From the NCBI GenBank assembly GCA_002159155.1, contig LZRQ01000167.1, positions 1 through 7,706 on the forward strand: a stretch of 7,706 bases of DNA. The letters run 5' to 3'. Source of the stretch: Firmicutes bacterium ZCTH02-B6 (lineage in GTDB: Bacteria; Bacillota; Limnochordia; Limnochordales; ZCTH02-B6). The position numbers and the translations under genes were made by a program. Within the stretch, counting starts at the first letter, position 1. The number at the start of each line of letters is the position of its first letter. Shown one piece after another: positions 1 through 5,924 of this stretch. The notes under the pieces are model-generated. The model was given only the letters and a program-made list of their open reading frames with translations. It was not told the DNA's origin and did no database searches.

Positions 1-495
1 GAAGTGGCGCGCCTGGCGGCGGCTTTAGGGATGCCCGTCGTCGGCTGGCGGCGTTCCCCGGGTCCCGTGGAAGGCGTTGAGCGCATGTACGCGGGACGCG
101 AACAACTACCCGCGTTTTTGGCCGAGGCGGACTTCGTCGTCCTCGTCTTGCCGCTGACACCTGAAACGAGGGGCCTGATCGATGCGCAGGCCTTCGCAGC
201 CATGAAGCCGGGCGCGTACCTCATCAACATCGGCCGCGGGGCGCTCATCGATGAACAGGCGCTGCTGGCGGCGCTGCGTTCCGGGCGGCTGGCCGGCGCG
301 GCCTTGGATGTCTTTGAACAAGAACCGCTTCCTCCCGATCACCCCTTGTGGTCCATGGAAAACGTGTACGTCACACCCCACATGTCAGGGCCGTCGGTGC
401 CGCAGGAGGTGTGCCAGCCGTTCCTGGAAAACCTCGACCGGTATTTGCGGGGAGAAGCGTTGCACAAGCAGGTCGTCCTCGACAGGGGCTACTGA
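1..495 (+). CDS. D-2-hydroxyacid dehydrogenase, GhrA-like, C-terminal part (5' end outside window)
   Basis: This is the C-terminal 164 residues of an NAD(P)-dependent D-2-hydroxyacid dehydrogenase; the frame is open to the left edge, so the N-terminal catalytic domain and probably the dinucleotide-binding GxGxxG lie upstream. The GTG at position 4 is an internal Val, not a start. Visible hallmarks, numbered from the first in-window codon, are VARLAAALGM (end of the first Rossmann helix), the catalytic Arg79 in NIGRGAL, Glu108 in FEQEPLP and His127 in TPHMSG, which form the family's Arg-Glu-His active site. Arg17-Arg18 in GWRRS follow the second beta strand, where NADP-preferring members carry basic residues, so NADPH use is likely. 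The C-terminus (GEALHKQVVLDRGY) resembles glyoxylate/hydroxypyruvate reductase A, so reduction of glyoxylate or hydroxypyruvate is the best guess; the exact substrate is not readable. The next gene is convergent. Confidence 0.9.
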   Translation, partial: EVARLAAALGMPVVGWRRSPGPVEGVERMYAGREQLPAFLAEADFVVLVLPLTPETRGLIDAQAFAAMKPGAYLINIGRGALIDEQALLAALRSGRLAGAALDVFEQEPLPPDHPLWSMENVYVTPHMSGPSVPQEVCQPFLENLDRYLRGEALHKQVVLDRGY

Positions 496-552
496 GTCGC
501 CGGCTGTGCCCCGGCTTTGCCGCGGCCGCAGGCTGTACCGAGACCTAGGCGC

Positions 553-585
553 GAGAGTGCCGGCCGTCAAACGGCCGGCACTCTC
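553..585. terminator. 15-bp perfect hairpin between convergent genes, probable bidirectional terminator
   Basis: Positions 553-567 (gagagtgccggccgt) and 571-585 are exact reverse complements separated by the 3-nt loop caa. The hairpin lies 57 bp after the stop of the dehydrogenase and 17 bp after the stop of the minus-strand DUF192 gene, where a shared terminator is expected. Neither side carries a T-tract, so it is not a textbook intrinsic terminator; it may act with a factor or protect both 3' ends. Confidence 0.65.
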
Positions 586-602
586 ATTGCCCTACTGGGG
601 CT

Positions 603-1124
603 TTATGGGGAACGCCGCTCGGGCAAAACGAGCCGGTCCCCAGGCTCGATCCCGAGCTCCCGCGAGCGGCCGCCGCCGACCTCTAGCACCATGTTGACAG
701 GCTCCGGCGCCGCATACGCCGGACAAAATCCCTGGGGCGGACACGGCTGCACGTTGTGCACGATCGAGGCGATGGTGCCGTCCGGGCGGATGAACAGAAA
801 ATCCAACGGGATCAAGGTGTTCTTCATCCACATGGCGACCCGGTCCGCTGTAGGCCAGATAAAGAGCATCCCGCGATCCGACGCGAGCTCGGTCCTGCCC
901 ATCAGGCCAATGGCCTGCTCCGTGGGGGTAAGGGCCAACTCCACCGTGAACCGGGCGATCTCGACTCCGTCTCGCTCGATAACGATCACCCGCTCCGGAA
1001 GCCCGGTGTTGACGGGAATGTCCTGACCTTGAACCGCAGCCGCACCCGCAATAAGCAAGGCTAACACCATCGTGGCCGCCGCGACCGAGCTGCGCCGCTG
1101 CGGTCGTCTCCATCGCTTCCGCAT
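603..1124 (-). CDS. Exported DUF192 family protein
   Basis: A 173-residue protein of the DUF192 family, which has no agreed biochemical function. The N-terminus is basic (MRKRWRRPQRR), followed by a hydrophobic stretch at about residues 13-31 and a small-residue site near 30-34 (AAVQGQD), so it should be exported; no lipobox Cys is seen. The DUF192 domain covers about 45-168: GLMGR (73-77), GMLFIW (85-90), the signature WMKNTLIPLDF (99-109), a PCPPQGFCPAY segment with Cys128 and Cys134 that could pair outside the cytoplasm, and the C-terminal GIEPGDRLVL. I chose the ATG at 1124 because GGGGAGGAG (1132-1140) lies 7 nt upstream and the signal peptide then begins correctly. A GTG at 1157 extends the frame by 11 residues but has no ribosome site and overlaps the end of the thiolase gene. 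It follows that gene by 29 nt, so the two are probably cotranscribed. Confidence 0.9.
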   Translation of the reverse strand: MRKRWRRPQRRSSVAAATMVLALLIAGAAAVQGQDIPVNTGLPERVIVIERDGVEIARFTVELALTPTEQAIGLMGRTELASDRGMLFIWPTADRVAMWMKNTLIPLDFLFIRPDGTIASIVHNVQPCPPQGFCPAYAAPEPVNMVLEVGGGRSRELGIEPGDRLVLPERRSP

Positions 1125-1131
1125 GCTCCGT

Positions 1132-1140
1132 CTCCTCCCC
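1132..1140 (-). promoter_or_regulatory. Ribosome binding site deciding the DUF192 start
   Basis: On the minus strand this reads GGGGAGGAG, 7 nt before the ATG at 1124. It supports that start over the in-frame GTG at 1157, which has no comparable site. Confidence 0.75.
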
Positions 1141-1153
1141 ACGCAGAGCCTCC

Positions 1154-2338
1154 TCACGCGGCCGGGTTCTCAAACACGGCGGCCAAGCCTTGCCCGCCGC
1201 CGATACACATGGTCACCAGGCCGTACCGGGCGCCCCGTCGCTCCATTTCATACATAAGCTTCACAGTCAGAATAGCTCCCGTCGCCCCCACCGGGTGCCC
1301 GTGGGCGATGGCGCCGCCGTTGACGTTGACGCGGTCCCAGTCCAAGCCGAGGTCCCGCACCACCGCCTCGGCCTGAGCAGCAAACGCCTCGTTGAGCTCG
1401 ATCAGATCGATGTCGCTCAAGGTGAGGCCAGCTCTCGCCAACGCCTTGCGCACTGCGGGCACGGGCCCAATGCCCATGTACTCAGGCTCCACTCCGGCCG
1501 CTGCCGCCGCCCTAAGCACCAGCCGCGGCCTCAACCCAAGCGTGCGGGCTTTGTCGCTTGACATGACCACGACGGCGGCTGCGCCGTCGTTAATCCCCGA
1601 CGAGTTCCCGGCCGTCACGGTGCCGCCTTCCTTAAAGGACGGCTTCAGGGAGGCCAGTTGTTCCAAAGTTGTGTCCGGGCGGGGATGTTCGTCCGTGTCG
1701 ACCACTCGCTCTCCTTTGCGGTCCTGCACGGTGACGGGCACGATCTGATCGCGGAAAAGCCCGGCGCGCATAGCCTCGGCCATCCGCTGCTGACTGCGGA
1801 GAGCGACCTGGTCCTGCGCGGTGCGATCAATTCCCCATCGCTCCGCCACGTTTTCCGCCGTGACGCCCATATGATAGCGGCGGAACGGATCGCTTAACGT
1901 CACGATGAGGCCGTCCTCCAACGTCCCATGTCCCATGCGATAGCCAAAGCGGGCCTGGCGCACGAAATAGGGGAAGTTGGACATGGATTCCACGCCGCCG
2001 GCCACCACCACCTCCGCCTCGCCGAGGCGGATAGCTTGTCCAGCGGAGACGATGGACTGCAGCCCCGAGGAGCACAGGCGGTTGACCGCGTACGCCGGCA
2101 CTTCTTTGGGCAACCCCGCCTTGATAGACGACGTGCGGGCGATATAGGCGTCCTCCGCCACCTGCCCCACGCAGCCTATGACGACCTCGTCCACTTGCGC
2201 CGGCTCCAGGTTGGCGCGTCGCAAAACCTCGCGAATGACCGCCGCACCCAGGTCGCTGGCGGACAGCGGGCTCAGAGCCCCGCCGAAACGCCCGATAGCC
2301 GTCCGCACGCCTTCCACCAGCACGACGTCGGTAGTCAT
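1154..2338 (-). CDS. Thiolase (acetyl-CoA C-acetyltransferase / acyltransferase)
   Basis: A complete 394-residue thiolase, the usual length of the biosynthetic/degradative type. It condenses two acyl-CoAs or thiolytically cleaves 3-ketoacyl-CoA in the cytoplasm. The catalytic set is complete and in Zoogloea ramigera register: nucleophile Cys89 in VNRLCSSGLQS, Asn316 in NEAFA, His348 in GGAIAHGHPVGATG, and Cys378 in MCIGGGQG. The C-terminus GLAAVFEN is also typical. Whether it serves acetoacetyl-CoA formation (2.3.1.9) or beta-oxidation (2.3.1.16) cannot be told here; no acyl-CoA dehydrogenase, hydratase or 3-hydroxyacyl-CoA dehydrogenase is next to it. The ATG at 2338 gives MTTDVVLVEGVRTAIGRFGG, matching family N-termini; GGGGAAAGGA sits 12 nt upstream, a somewhat long spacing. 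The frame stays open to 2440, but that extension is unlike thiolases. The 119 bp between the upstream terminator and the start must hold its promoter, though I see no clear -35/-10 pair. It is followed by the DUF192 gene. Confidence 0.96.
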   Translation of the reverse strand: MTTDVVLVEGVRTAIGRFGGALSPLSASDLGAAVIREVLRRANLEPAQVDEVVIGCVGQVAEDAYIARTSSIKAGLPKEVPAYAVNRLCSSGLQSIVSAGQAIRLGEAEVVVAGGVESMSNFPYFVRQARFGYRMGHGTLEDGLIVTLSDPFRRYHMGVTAENVAERWGIDRTAQDQVALRSQQRMAEAMRAGLFRDQIVPVTVQDRKGERVVDTDEHPRPDTTLEQLASLKPSFKEGGTVTAGNSSGINDGAAAVVVMSSDKARTLGLRPRLVLRAAAAAGVEPEYMGIGPVPAVRKALARAGLTLSDIDLIELNEAFAAQAEAVVRDLGLDWDRVNVNGGAIAHGHPVGATGAILTVKLMYEMERRGARYGLVTMCIGGGQGLAAVFENPAA

Positions 2339-2457
2339 TCTTTGCGCCCATCCTTTCCCCGGTGATCTTTGCAGATGAGGGAAAATTCCGTACCAATGGG
2401 CATGAACCCTGCAACGCGCCGCATGTGGTCCTCCATCCAAAACGAAGCCTCTTAAGG

Positions 2458-2492
2458 AAAAAAGGCGCCTGCACGCGCTTGGTGCAGGCGCC
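2458..2492 (-). terminator. Rho-independent terminator of the sulfurtransferase unit
   Basis: An 11-bp perfect stem (2464-2474 and 2482-2492, ggcgcctgcac and its complement) with a 7-nt loop is followed on the minus strand by six T residues (A6 at 2458-2463 on the plus strand). It starts 38 bp after the stop of the 132-aa gene, so it ends the sulfurtransferase unit and separates it from the thiolase unit. There is no T-tract in the plus direction, so it acts on minus-strand transcripts. Confidence 0.9.
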
Positions 2493-2530
2493 GGTTTATG
2501 CCTGGTCTCGATGGCGGGGTAAGGCCAGTC

Positions 2531-2929
2531 CTAGCTGCGGGGCCGGCCGTCCCAATGTTCGACGTCACCCTCATCGACACAGGCGCCTAAGCCCATATGC
2601 AGCTTGAGAAAGCGGGCGTTCAAGGGCGGCGTGCGCACGTGGGCGGCAAAGTGTTGGCGCTCAGCCCGGGGGAGCTTGCACACGTCGGCTGCCGAAGCGT
2701 GGATGACCCCAGCGTCGTCCACAATCCCAAAGTCCAGTCGCCATCCTTCCGGCGCCTGCACCCGCCCGGCGCTTTTGGTGCGAAAGAGCGTATACCCTGC
2801 CTCCCGGTACTTTTCGAGCACCGCAATGTCAAAGCAAATGGGCAGGGCACCAGGGTTCTTGTCGACCAGCGCCCGCTCCACGAAGCGCAGCACCAGCTCG
2901 GGCGAATGGACCGGCGTCGTCTCCGCCAC
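2531..2929 (-). CDS. Uncharacterised 132-aa protein coupled to the sulfurtransferase
   Basis: I do not recognise this family. The protein is soluble, with no signal peptide or membrane segment. It starts with a helical-looking stretch (about residues 9-45: ELVLRFVERALVDKNPGALP and beyond). A probable beta-rich middle (about 47-81) includes WRLDFGIVDDAGVIHASA, then ADVCKLPRAERQHFAAHV (81-98) and a C-terminal part with HMGLGACVDEGDVEHWDG. It has three scattered Cys (32, 84, 117) and five His, but no CxxC or other known motif. The start is GTG at 2929, since the only other in-frame Met is near the C-terminus; GAGGGG lies 9 nt upstream. The upstream sulfurtransferase stop is only 3 nt before this GTG, so the two are cotranscribed and probably translationally coupled. 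Codon and base use match the neighbours, and the frame is free of stops between a good ribosome site and a strong terminator, so it is a real gene. A role tied to sulfur transfer is inferred from position only. Confidence 0.8.
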   Translation of the reverse strand: MAETTPVHSPELVLRFVERALVDKNPGALPICFDIAVLEKYREAGYTLFRTKSAGRVQAPEGWRLDFGIVDDAGVIHASAADVCKLPRAERQHFAAHVRTPPLNARFLKLHMGLGACVDEGDVEHWDGRPRS

Positions 2930-2932
2930 GGG

Positions 2933-3790
2933 TCACCGCCCCTCAGCGCGGCTCGGATTCTCGATGGGCGTCCCCACCATGCTGCCCCACTCGGTCCACG
3001 AGCCGTCGTAGTTGCGCACGTCCTTGAAGCCGAGCAGCTCCTTGAGGACAAACCACGTGTGGCTGGAACGCTCGCCGATACGGCAGTAGGTGATGACATC
3101 CTTGTCCGGCGTCACGCCCACCTCTTCGTACAGGCGCCGGAGCTCATCGGCGGGCTTGAAAGTGCCGTCTTCGTTGACCGCCTTCGACCAGGGCACGTTG
3201 ACAGCGGTCGGAATATGGCCGGCGCGCTGCGCCGTCTCCGGAAGTCCCGGAGGTGCTAGGATTTCCCCTCGGAACTCCTGGGGCGAGCGCACATCCACCA
3301 GCGCCCGGCGGCCGATGCTCTCCAGGACAAACGGCTGCTTGGCCCGCAGTTCCTCGCGCACTTGCGCAACCCGGTATTGGCTCGGTGCCGGCTGAGGTAT
3401 CTCCTTTGACAGCGGCCGCCCGTCAGCAACCCACTTTTTGCGGCCGCCGTTCATCAAGCGCACGTCGTCATGGCCGTACAGCTTCAGCTGCCAATACGCG
3501 TAGGCGGCAAACCAGTTGTTGTTGTCGCCGTAGAGCACAATCGTGTCGTCGTTGCCAATGCCGGAACGGGACAACAGTGCCTCCATTTGTTCTTTGGTCA
3601 GAATGTCCCGGCGGATGGGATCCTGTAGATCCGTCTGCCAGTTCCAGCACAAGGCGCCCGGGATGTGACCATCCTCGTAATACGCTTCGGTCTCCACGTC
3701 TACTTCCACAATCTTGACCCGCGGGTCGTCCAAGTGCTGGGCGACCCAGTCCGGGTCAACCAGCGCCCGGGGGTTCGCGTACTCGGTCAA
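2933..3790 (-). CDS. Thiosulfate sulfurtransferase (two-domain rhodanese, mycobacterial CysA/SseA type)
   Basis: A 285-residue tandem rhodanese that moves sulfane sulfur from a donor such as thiosulfate to an acceptor such as cyanide or a thiol (EC 2.8.1.1). The N-terminal domain (about 10-125) is catalytically inactive: the loop YGDNNNWFAAYAYW (87-100) lacks Cys. It contains the family stretch WQTDLQDPIRRD (51-62) and GGRKKW (115-120). The C-terminal domain (about 160-275) has LVDVRSPQEFRGEILAP and AGHIPTAVNVPWSKA. Its active-site loop YCRIGERSSHTWFVL has nucleophile Cys236, and YDGSWTEWGSMVGTPIE follows. This CRIGERSS loop and the closing segment closely match the thiosulfate sulfurtransferases annotated CysA/SseA in mycobacteria; the CysA name should not be confused with the sulfate ABC ATPase. 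I place the start at TTG 3790 because AGGAGGGTGA lies 9 nt upstream and the length then fits the family. ATGs further upstream fall in a tandem repeat without ribosome sites, and the far end of the open frame overlaps the -35 box. It is first in a two-gene unit. Confidence 0.93.
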   Translation of the reverse strand: MTEYANPRALVDPDWVAQHLDDPRVKIVEVDVETEAYYEDGHIPGALCWNWQTDLQDPIRRDILTKEQMEALLSRSGIGNDDTIVLYGDNNNWFAAYAYWQLKLYGHDDVRLMNGGRKKWVADGRPLSKEIPQPAPSQYRVAQVREELRAKQPFVLESIGRRALVDVRSPQEFRGEILAPPGLPETAQRAGHIPTAVNVPWSKAVNEDGTFKPADELRRLYEEVGVTPDKDVITYCRIGERSSHTWFVLKELLGFKDVRNYDGSWTEWGSMVGTPIENPSRAEGR

Positions 3791-3795
3791 GGGAG

Positions 3796-3805
3796 TCACC
3801 CTCCT
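3796..3805 (-). promoter_or_regulatory. Strong ribosome binding site fixing a TTG start
   Basis: On the minus strand this reads AGGAGGGTGA, nearly the full anti-16S complement. The AGGAGG core (3800-3805) is 9 nt from the TTG at 3790-3788. No in-frame ATG or GTG further upstream has a comparable site at a workable distance, so the sulfurtransferase most likely begins at the TTG. Confidence 0.8.
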
Positions 3806-3810
3806 GTCGT

Positions 3811-3840
3811 CCGACGCCATGAAGTCCGACGCCATGAAGT
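3811..3840. repeat. Perfect tandem duplication, 2 x 15 bp, in the sulfurtransferase leader
   Basis: ccgacgccatgaagt occurs twice head to tail (3811-3825 and 3826-3840) with no mismatch, and two further bases of a third unit (gt) precede it at 3809-3810. It lies between the inferred transcription start (about 3848) and the ribosome site (3796-3805). On the minus strand each copy carries an ATG in frame with the sulfurtransferase (MASDF-MASDD), but neither ATG has a ribosome site. It looks like a recent slippage duplication. Confidence 0.9.
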
Positions 3841-3854
3841 GGCAGTGTAGCCTA

Positions 3855-3883
3855 ATTATATAAATTCCGGTCGGAACGGTCAA
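3855..3883 (-). promoter_or_regulatory. Near-consensus sigma-A promoter of the sulfurtransferase unit
   Basis: On the minus strand the -35 box is TTGACC (3883-3878; consensus TTGACA), the spacer is exactly 17 bp (3877-3861), and the -10 box is a perfect TATAAT (3860-3855). The spacer's promoter-proximal end is AT-rich, unusual in this GC-rich window. Transcription should start near 3848, giving a leader of about 58 nt before the TTG at 3790. No obvious operator palindrome is seen; the promoter looks strong and possibly constitutive. Confidence 0.88.
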
Positions 3884-3933
3884 GTATTGTGCAGGGCGCT
3901 CCGGGGACCGGCCCCTCCGGTACCTCCACGCGC

Positions 3934-4839
3934 CTAGTGCGCGTAAATGGCTTCTAACGCAGGCACGAGCTCCTGGTAACGGAAACGATACCCGGCCGCC
4001 AGCGCCGCCTGCGGGATGGCGCGCTGTCCTGTGAGCAGCATGCCGGCCATTTCGCCGAATACTAGGCGCAACGCGGCAGCCGGCGTCCGCAAGGCGGCAG
4101 GACGGCGGAGCACCCGCCCCAAGGCCAGGGCAAAATCCCCGTTGCGCACCGGGTTTGGCGCCGTACCGTTGACCGGACCGCTAAGCCCATCGTTGTCCAA
4201 CGCAAAGCGGACTAAACCCGTCAAGTCATCCATGTGGATCCACGGCATCCACTGCTGCCCCGATCCCATCGGACCGCCCACGAAAAAGCGAAACGGCAGG
4301 CTCATCCGGGATAAGGCCCCACCCCGCCCGAGCACGAGGCCGATACGCAGCCGCACGACCCTCACACCCAACGCCTCGGCCCCCGTGGCCGCAGCTTCCC
4401 ACTCGCGACATACTTGTGCCAGGAAATCGTCCCCCGGAAGGTCCGTTTCGGTTACGATCTCGTCTCCTCGGGGCCCGTAGTAGCCCACGGCGGAAGCGTT
4501 GACCAGCACCCGCGGCCGGGCCGATAGCGTTTGCATGGCTTGGATGAGAGCGGTGGTGGCCGCGGTGCGACTTGACAAGATCTCACGCTTGGCGGCGTCC
4601 GTCCAGCGACGAGCAATCCCCGCCCCGGCCAAATTGACGACCGCGTCTGTACCAGCCAACACCGACGACTCCAAAGGCTCCGGAGGAGACCACCCGCGCA
4701 CGCCGACCCCGGGCGGCAGGACCGCCCGTGCCTCCTGCGGCCGCCGGGTCAGCACGACGACATCGTGCCCGGCCGCTAGCAGCTCACGGATCAGCGACCG
4801 GCCGATAAGTCCGGTGCCCCCGGCCACCAGCACCCGCAT
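3934..4839 (-). CDS. TIGR01777 family NAD(P)-dependent epimerase/oxidoreductase (YfcH/SDR39U1 type)
   Basis: A 301-residue extended short-chain dehydrogenase of the TIGR01777 family (E. coli YfcH, human SDR39U1), whose substrate is not established. The Rossmann motif GGTGLIG is at residues 7-13, with TRRP (31-34) after the second strand, suggesting NADP preference. Then come VNLAGAGIARRW (68-79) and SSRTAATTAL (89-98), both family hallmarks. The NASAVGYYG segment (114-122) contains the Ser and Tyr of the catalytic region, and RIGLVLGRGGAL (165-176) and WMPWIHMDDL (197-206) follow. The C-terminal DUF1731-like part (about 250-300) has GQRAIPQAALAAGYRFRY. The length is typical. The ATG at 4839 is preceded by AAAGGGGGG with 7 nt spacing. 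It follows the GNAT gene by 20 nt, so both are probably on one transcript. Only a weak 4-bp GC hairpin (3903-3915) without a T-tract follows the gene. Confidence 0.93.
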   Translation of the reverse strand: MRVLVAGGTGLIGRSLIRELLAAGHDVVVLTRRPQEARAVLPPGVGVRGWSPPEPLESSVLAGTDAVVNLAGAGIARRWTDAAKREILSSRTAATTALIQAMQTLSARPRVLVNASAVGYYGPRGDEIVTETDLPGDDFLAQVCREWEAAATGAEALGVRVVRLRIGLVLGRGGALSRMSLPFRFFVGGPMGSGQQWMPWIHMDDLTGLVRFALDNDGLSGPVNGTAPNPVRNGDFALALGRVLRRPAALRTPAAALRLVFGEMAGMLLTGQRAIPQAALAAGYRFRYQELVPALEAIYAH

Positions 4840-4859
4840 GCAGATTCCCCCCTTTGCGT

Positions 4860-5771
4860 TCAGCGCGGCCGCCGGTACCGGCGCACGTACCCGCTGATGG
4901 TGAATCCGTGGCGCGCGTAAAGGCTTTCCAAATCATGAGTGGTGCGCAAGGAAGCCAGGTCGAACCCGGCCAGTGCCGCGTCGTGCAGGATGCGCTCGAC
5001 CAGCGCATAGGCCAGTCCTTGTCCGCGGAATTGCGGGAGCGTCGTCACGCTGTAGATCCCGGCCACACCCGCAAAGGGCCACAGGGCGGCTGCCGCAGCC
5101 GGCTCTCCCTTCCAGCGGGCCAAATATAGCCGCACGACGCCCCGGGGGTTATAAAAGGCCGCCAGTGCCGGTGGATCGCCAAATCCCCGCCCTACCACGT
5201 CCAAGGCTGCCTGTCGATCTTGCCCATCGTCCGCGGTGCAGACCTGGATTTCTTCTGCTACAGCCTTGCGCAACCCCCCCGCTGCCCAACGGCCCGGCGC
5301 GCGTTGAGCGTCAGACCCAGAGCAGGTCGACGCCTCGCCAGCCTGCATCGCATTGGGCTCCGGCGCTGGGCGCGGCAGCGGACACGTCATGAGGAGCTGC
5401 GTGCTGTCATAGTGGAAGCCCAAGGACGCCAGGGCAGCTTCCCACGGGCCCTCCAGGGCGTCGGGCGACAACGTCACATACACAGGCTCGCCGGTGGGTC
5501 CGAGCATGTCCAGCGCCGTGGCCAGCCGCTTGGCGGGCTCACCGGGTGCGGCGTCCCCGATGAGGATGATCGCTGGCAGCCGCTGACCGGCGCGCGGGTC
5601 TCGCCGGACGATCACCAGCCCGGCCCGCTGGGCCACCTGATAAATCCCCCGCGCCTCCGGCGCCCGCCCGAGGGCAAGCCACCCGGCGCACTCCGTCCGC
5701 CACGCCCGCACAGCCGGTGGTGTCTGCTCTTGCTCCCCCGGACGTTCATAAGCCCGCAAACCCGCCGTCAT
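4860..5771 (-). CDS. GNAT family N-acetyltransferase with a divergent N-terminal half
   Basis: A 303-residue protein with a GNAT acetyltransferase domain in its C-terminal half (about 170-300). The acetyl-CoA-binding motif A is clear: GIYSVTTLPQFRGQGLAYALVERIL, with Q/RxxGxG/A as QFRGQGLA at 247-254. Motif B-like LYARHGFTISGYVRRYRR closes the protein. The N-terminal half (about 20-140) has alternating strand and helix-like segments ending in LGFHYDSTQLLMTCPLP. It may be a degenerate second GNAT fold, since many 300-aa members are tandem; this is inferred from layout, not from a motif. A Pro/Ala/Ser-rich linker (about 135-175) joins the halves. The substrate is unknown. The ATG at 5771 has GGGGAGGG 9 nt upstream; the frame stays open to 5873, but the extra residues are unlike a GNAT N-terminus. 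It is 20 nt ahead of the TIGR01777 gene and 153 bp after mgtE, with no clear promoter seen in that gap. Confidence 0.87.
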   Translation of the reverse strand: MTAGLRAYERPGEQEQTPPAVRAWRTECAGWLALGRAPEARGIYQVAQRAGLVIVRRDPRAGQRLPAIILIGDAAPGEPAKRLATALDMLGPTGEPVYVTLSPDALEGPWEAALASLGFHYDSTQLLMTCPLPRPAPEPNAMQAGEASTCSGSDAQRAPGRWAAGGLRKAVAEEIQVCTADDGQDRQAALDVVGRGFGDPPALAAFYNPRGVVRLYLARWKGEPAAAAALWPFAGVAGIYSVTTLPQFRGQGLAYALVERILHDAALAGFDLASLRTTHDLESLYARHGFTISGYVRRYRRPR

Positions 5772-5880
5772 CCTCACCCGCCCTCCCCTATGCCCCAAAT
5801 GCACGGTTCCCGGGTTTCGCTTCCAGCCTTTCCGGCATCCTGTGCGCGCGGCACCACCTGCGCCGTGCCCCACCCGGAAA

Positions 5881-5902
5881 CGCCGGTGCCGCTTGACCGG
5901 CC
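5881..5902 (-). terminator. Possible weak terminator after mgtE
   Basis: gccggt (5882-5887) and accggc (5896-5901) form a 6-bp stem with an 8-nt loop. On the minus strand the stem is followed by only a GTTT stretch. It lies 23 bp after the mgtE stop. The short stem and T-run make it a tentative call; read-through into the GNAT gene is possible. Confidence 0.35.
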
Positions 5903-5924
5903 CAACTCTATGCTGTCATGAGAC

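Noticed and set aside
2339..2457. Promoter or riboswitch for the thiolase gene
   Set aside because: A promoter must exist here because a terminator precedes it, but I could not find a convincing -35/-10 pair or a structured leader, so no site is annotated.
1827..2474. Minus-strand open frame in another register overlapping the thiolase start
   Set aside because: It crosses the terminator at 2458-2492, and its product is Arg/Gly-rich, whereas the overlapping thiolase frame has all catalytic motifs.
2597..3259. Plus-strand open frame of about 220 codons across the sulfurtransferase and the 132-aa gene
   Set aside because: Antisense to two genes with strong family or operon support; no domain and no ribosome site.
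3903..3915. GC hairpin after the TIGR01777 gene as a terminator
   Set aside because: The stem is only 4 bp (gggg/cccc) with no T-tract; in such GC-rich sequence it is expected by chance.
5772..5873. N-terminal extension of the acetyltransferase up to 5873
   Set aside because: The extra 34 residues are Gly/Arg-rich, and the ATG at 5771 has a strong ribosome site, so translation most likely begins there.
5220..5921. Long open frame on the plus strand (about 230 codons) opposite the acetyltransferase gene
   Set aside because: It is a by-product of high GC codon use opposite the GNAT gene; its translation is Arg/Pro-rich with no recognisable domain, and I see no ribosome site.
5894..5922. TTGACC on the plus strand as a -35 box
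   Set aside because: No acceptable -10 box lies 16-18 bp downstream (TCATGA), and no plus-strand gene follows.
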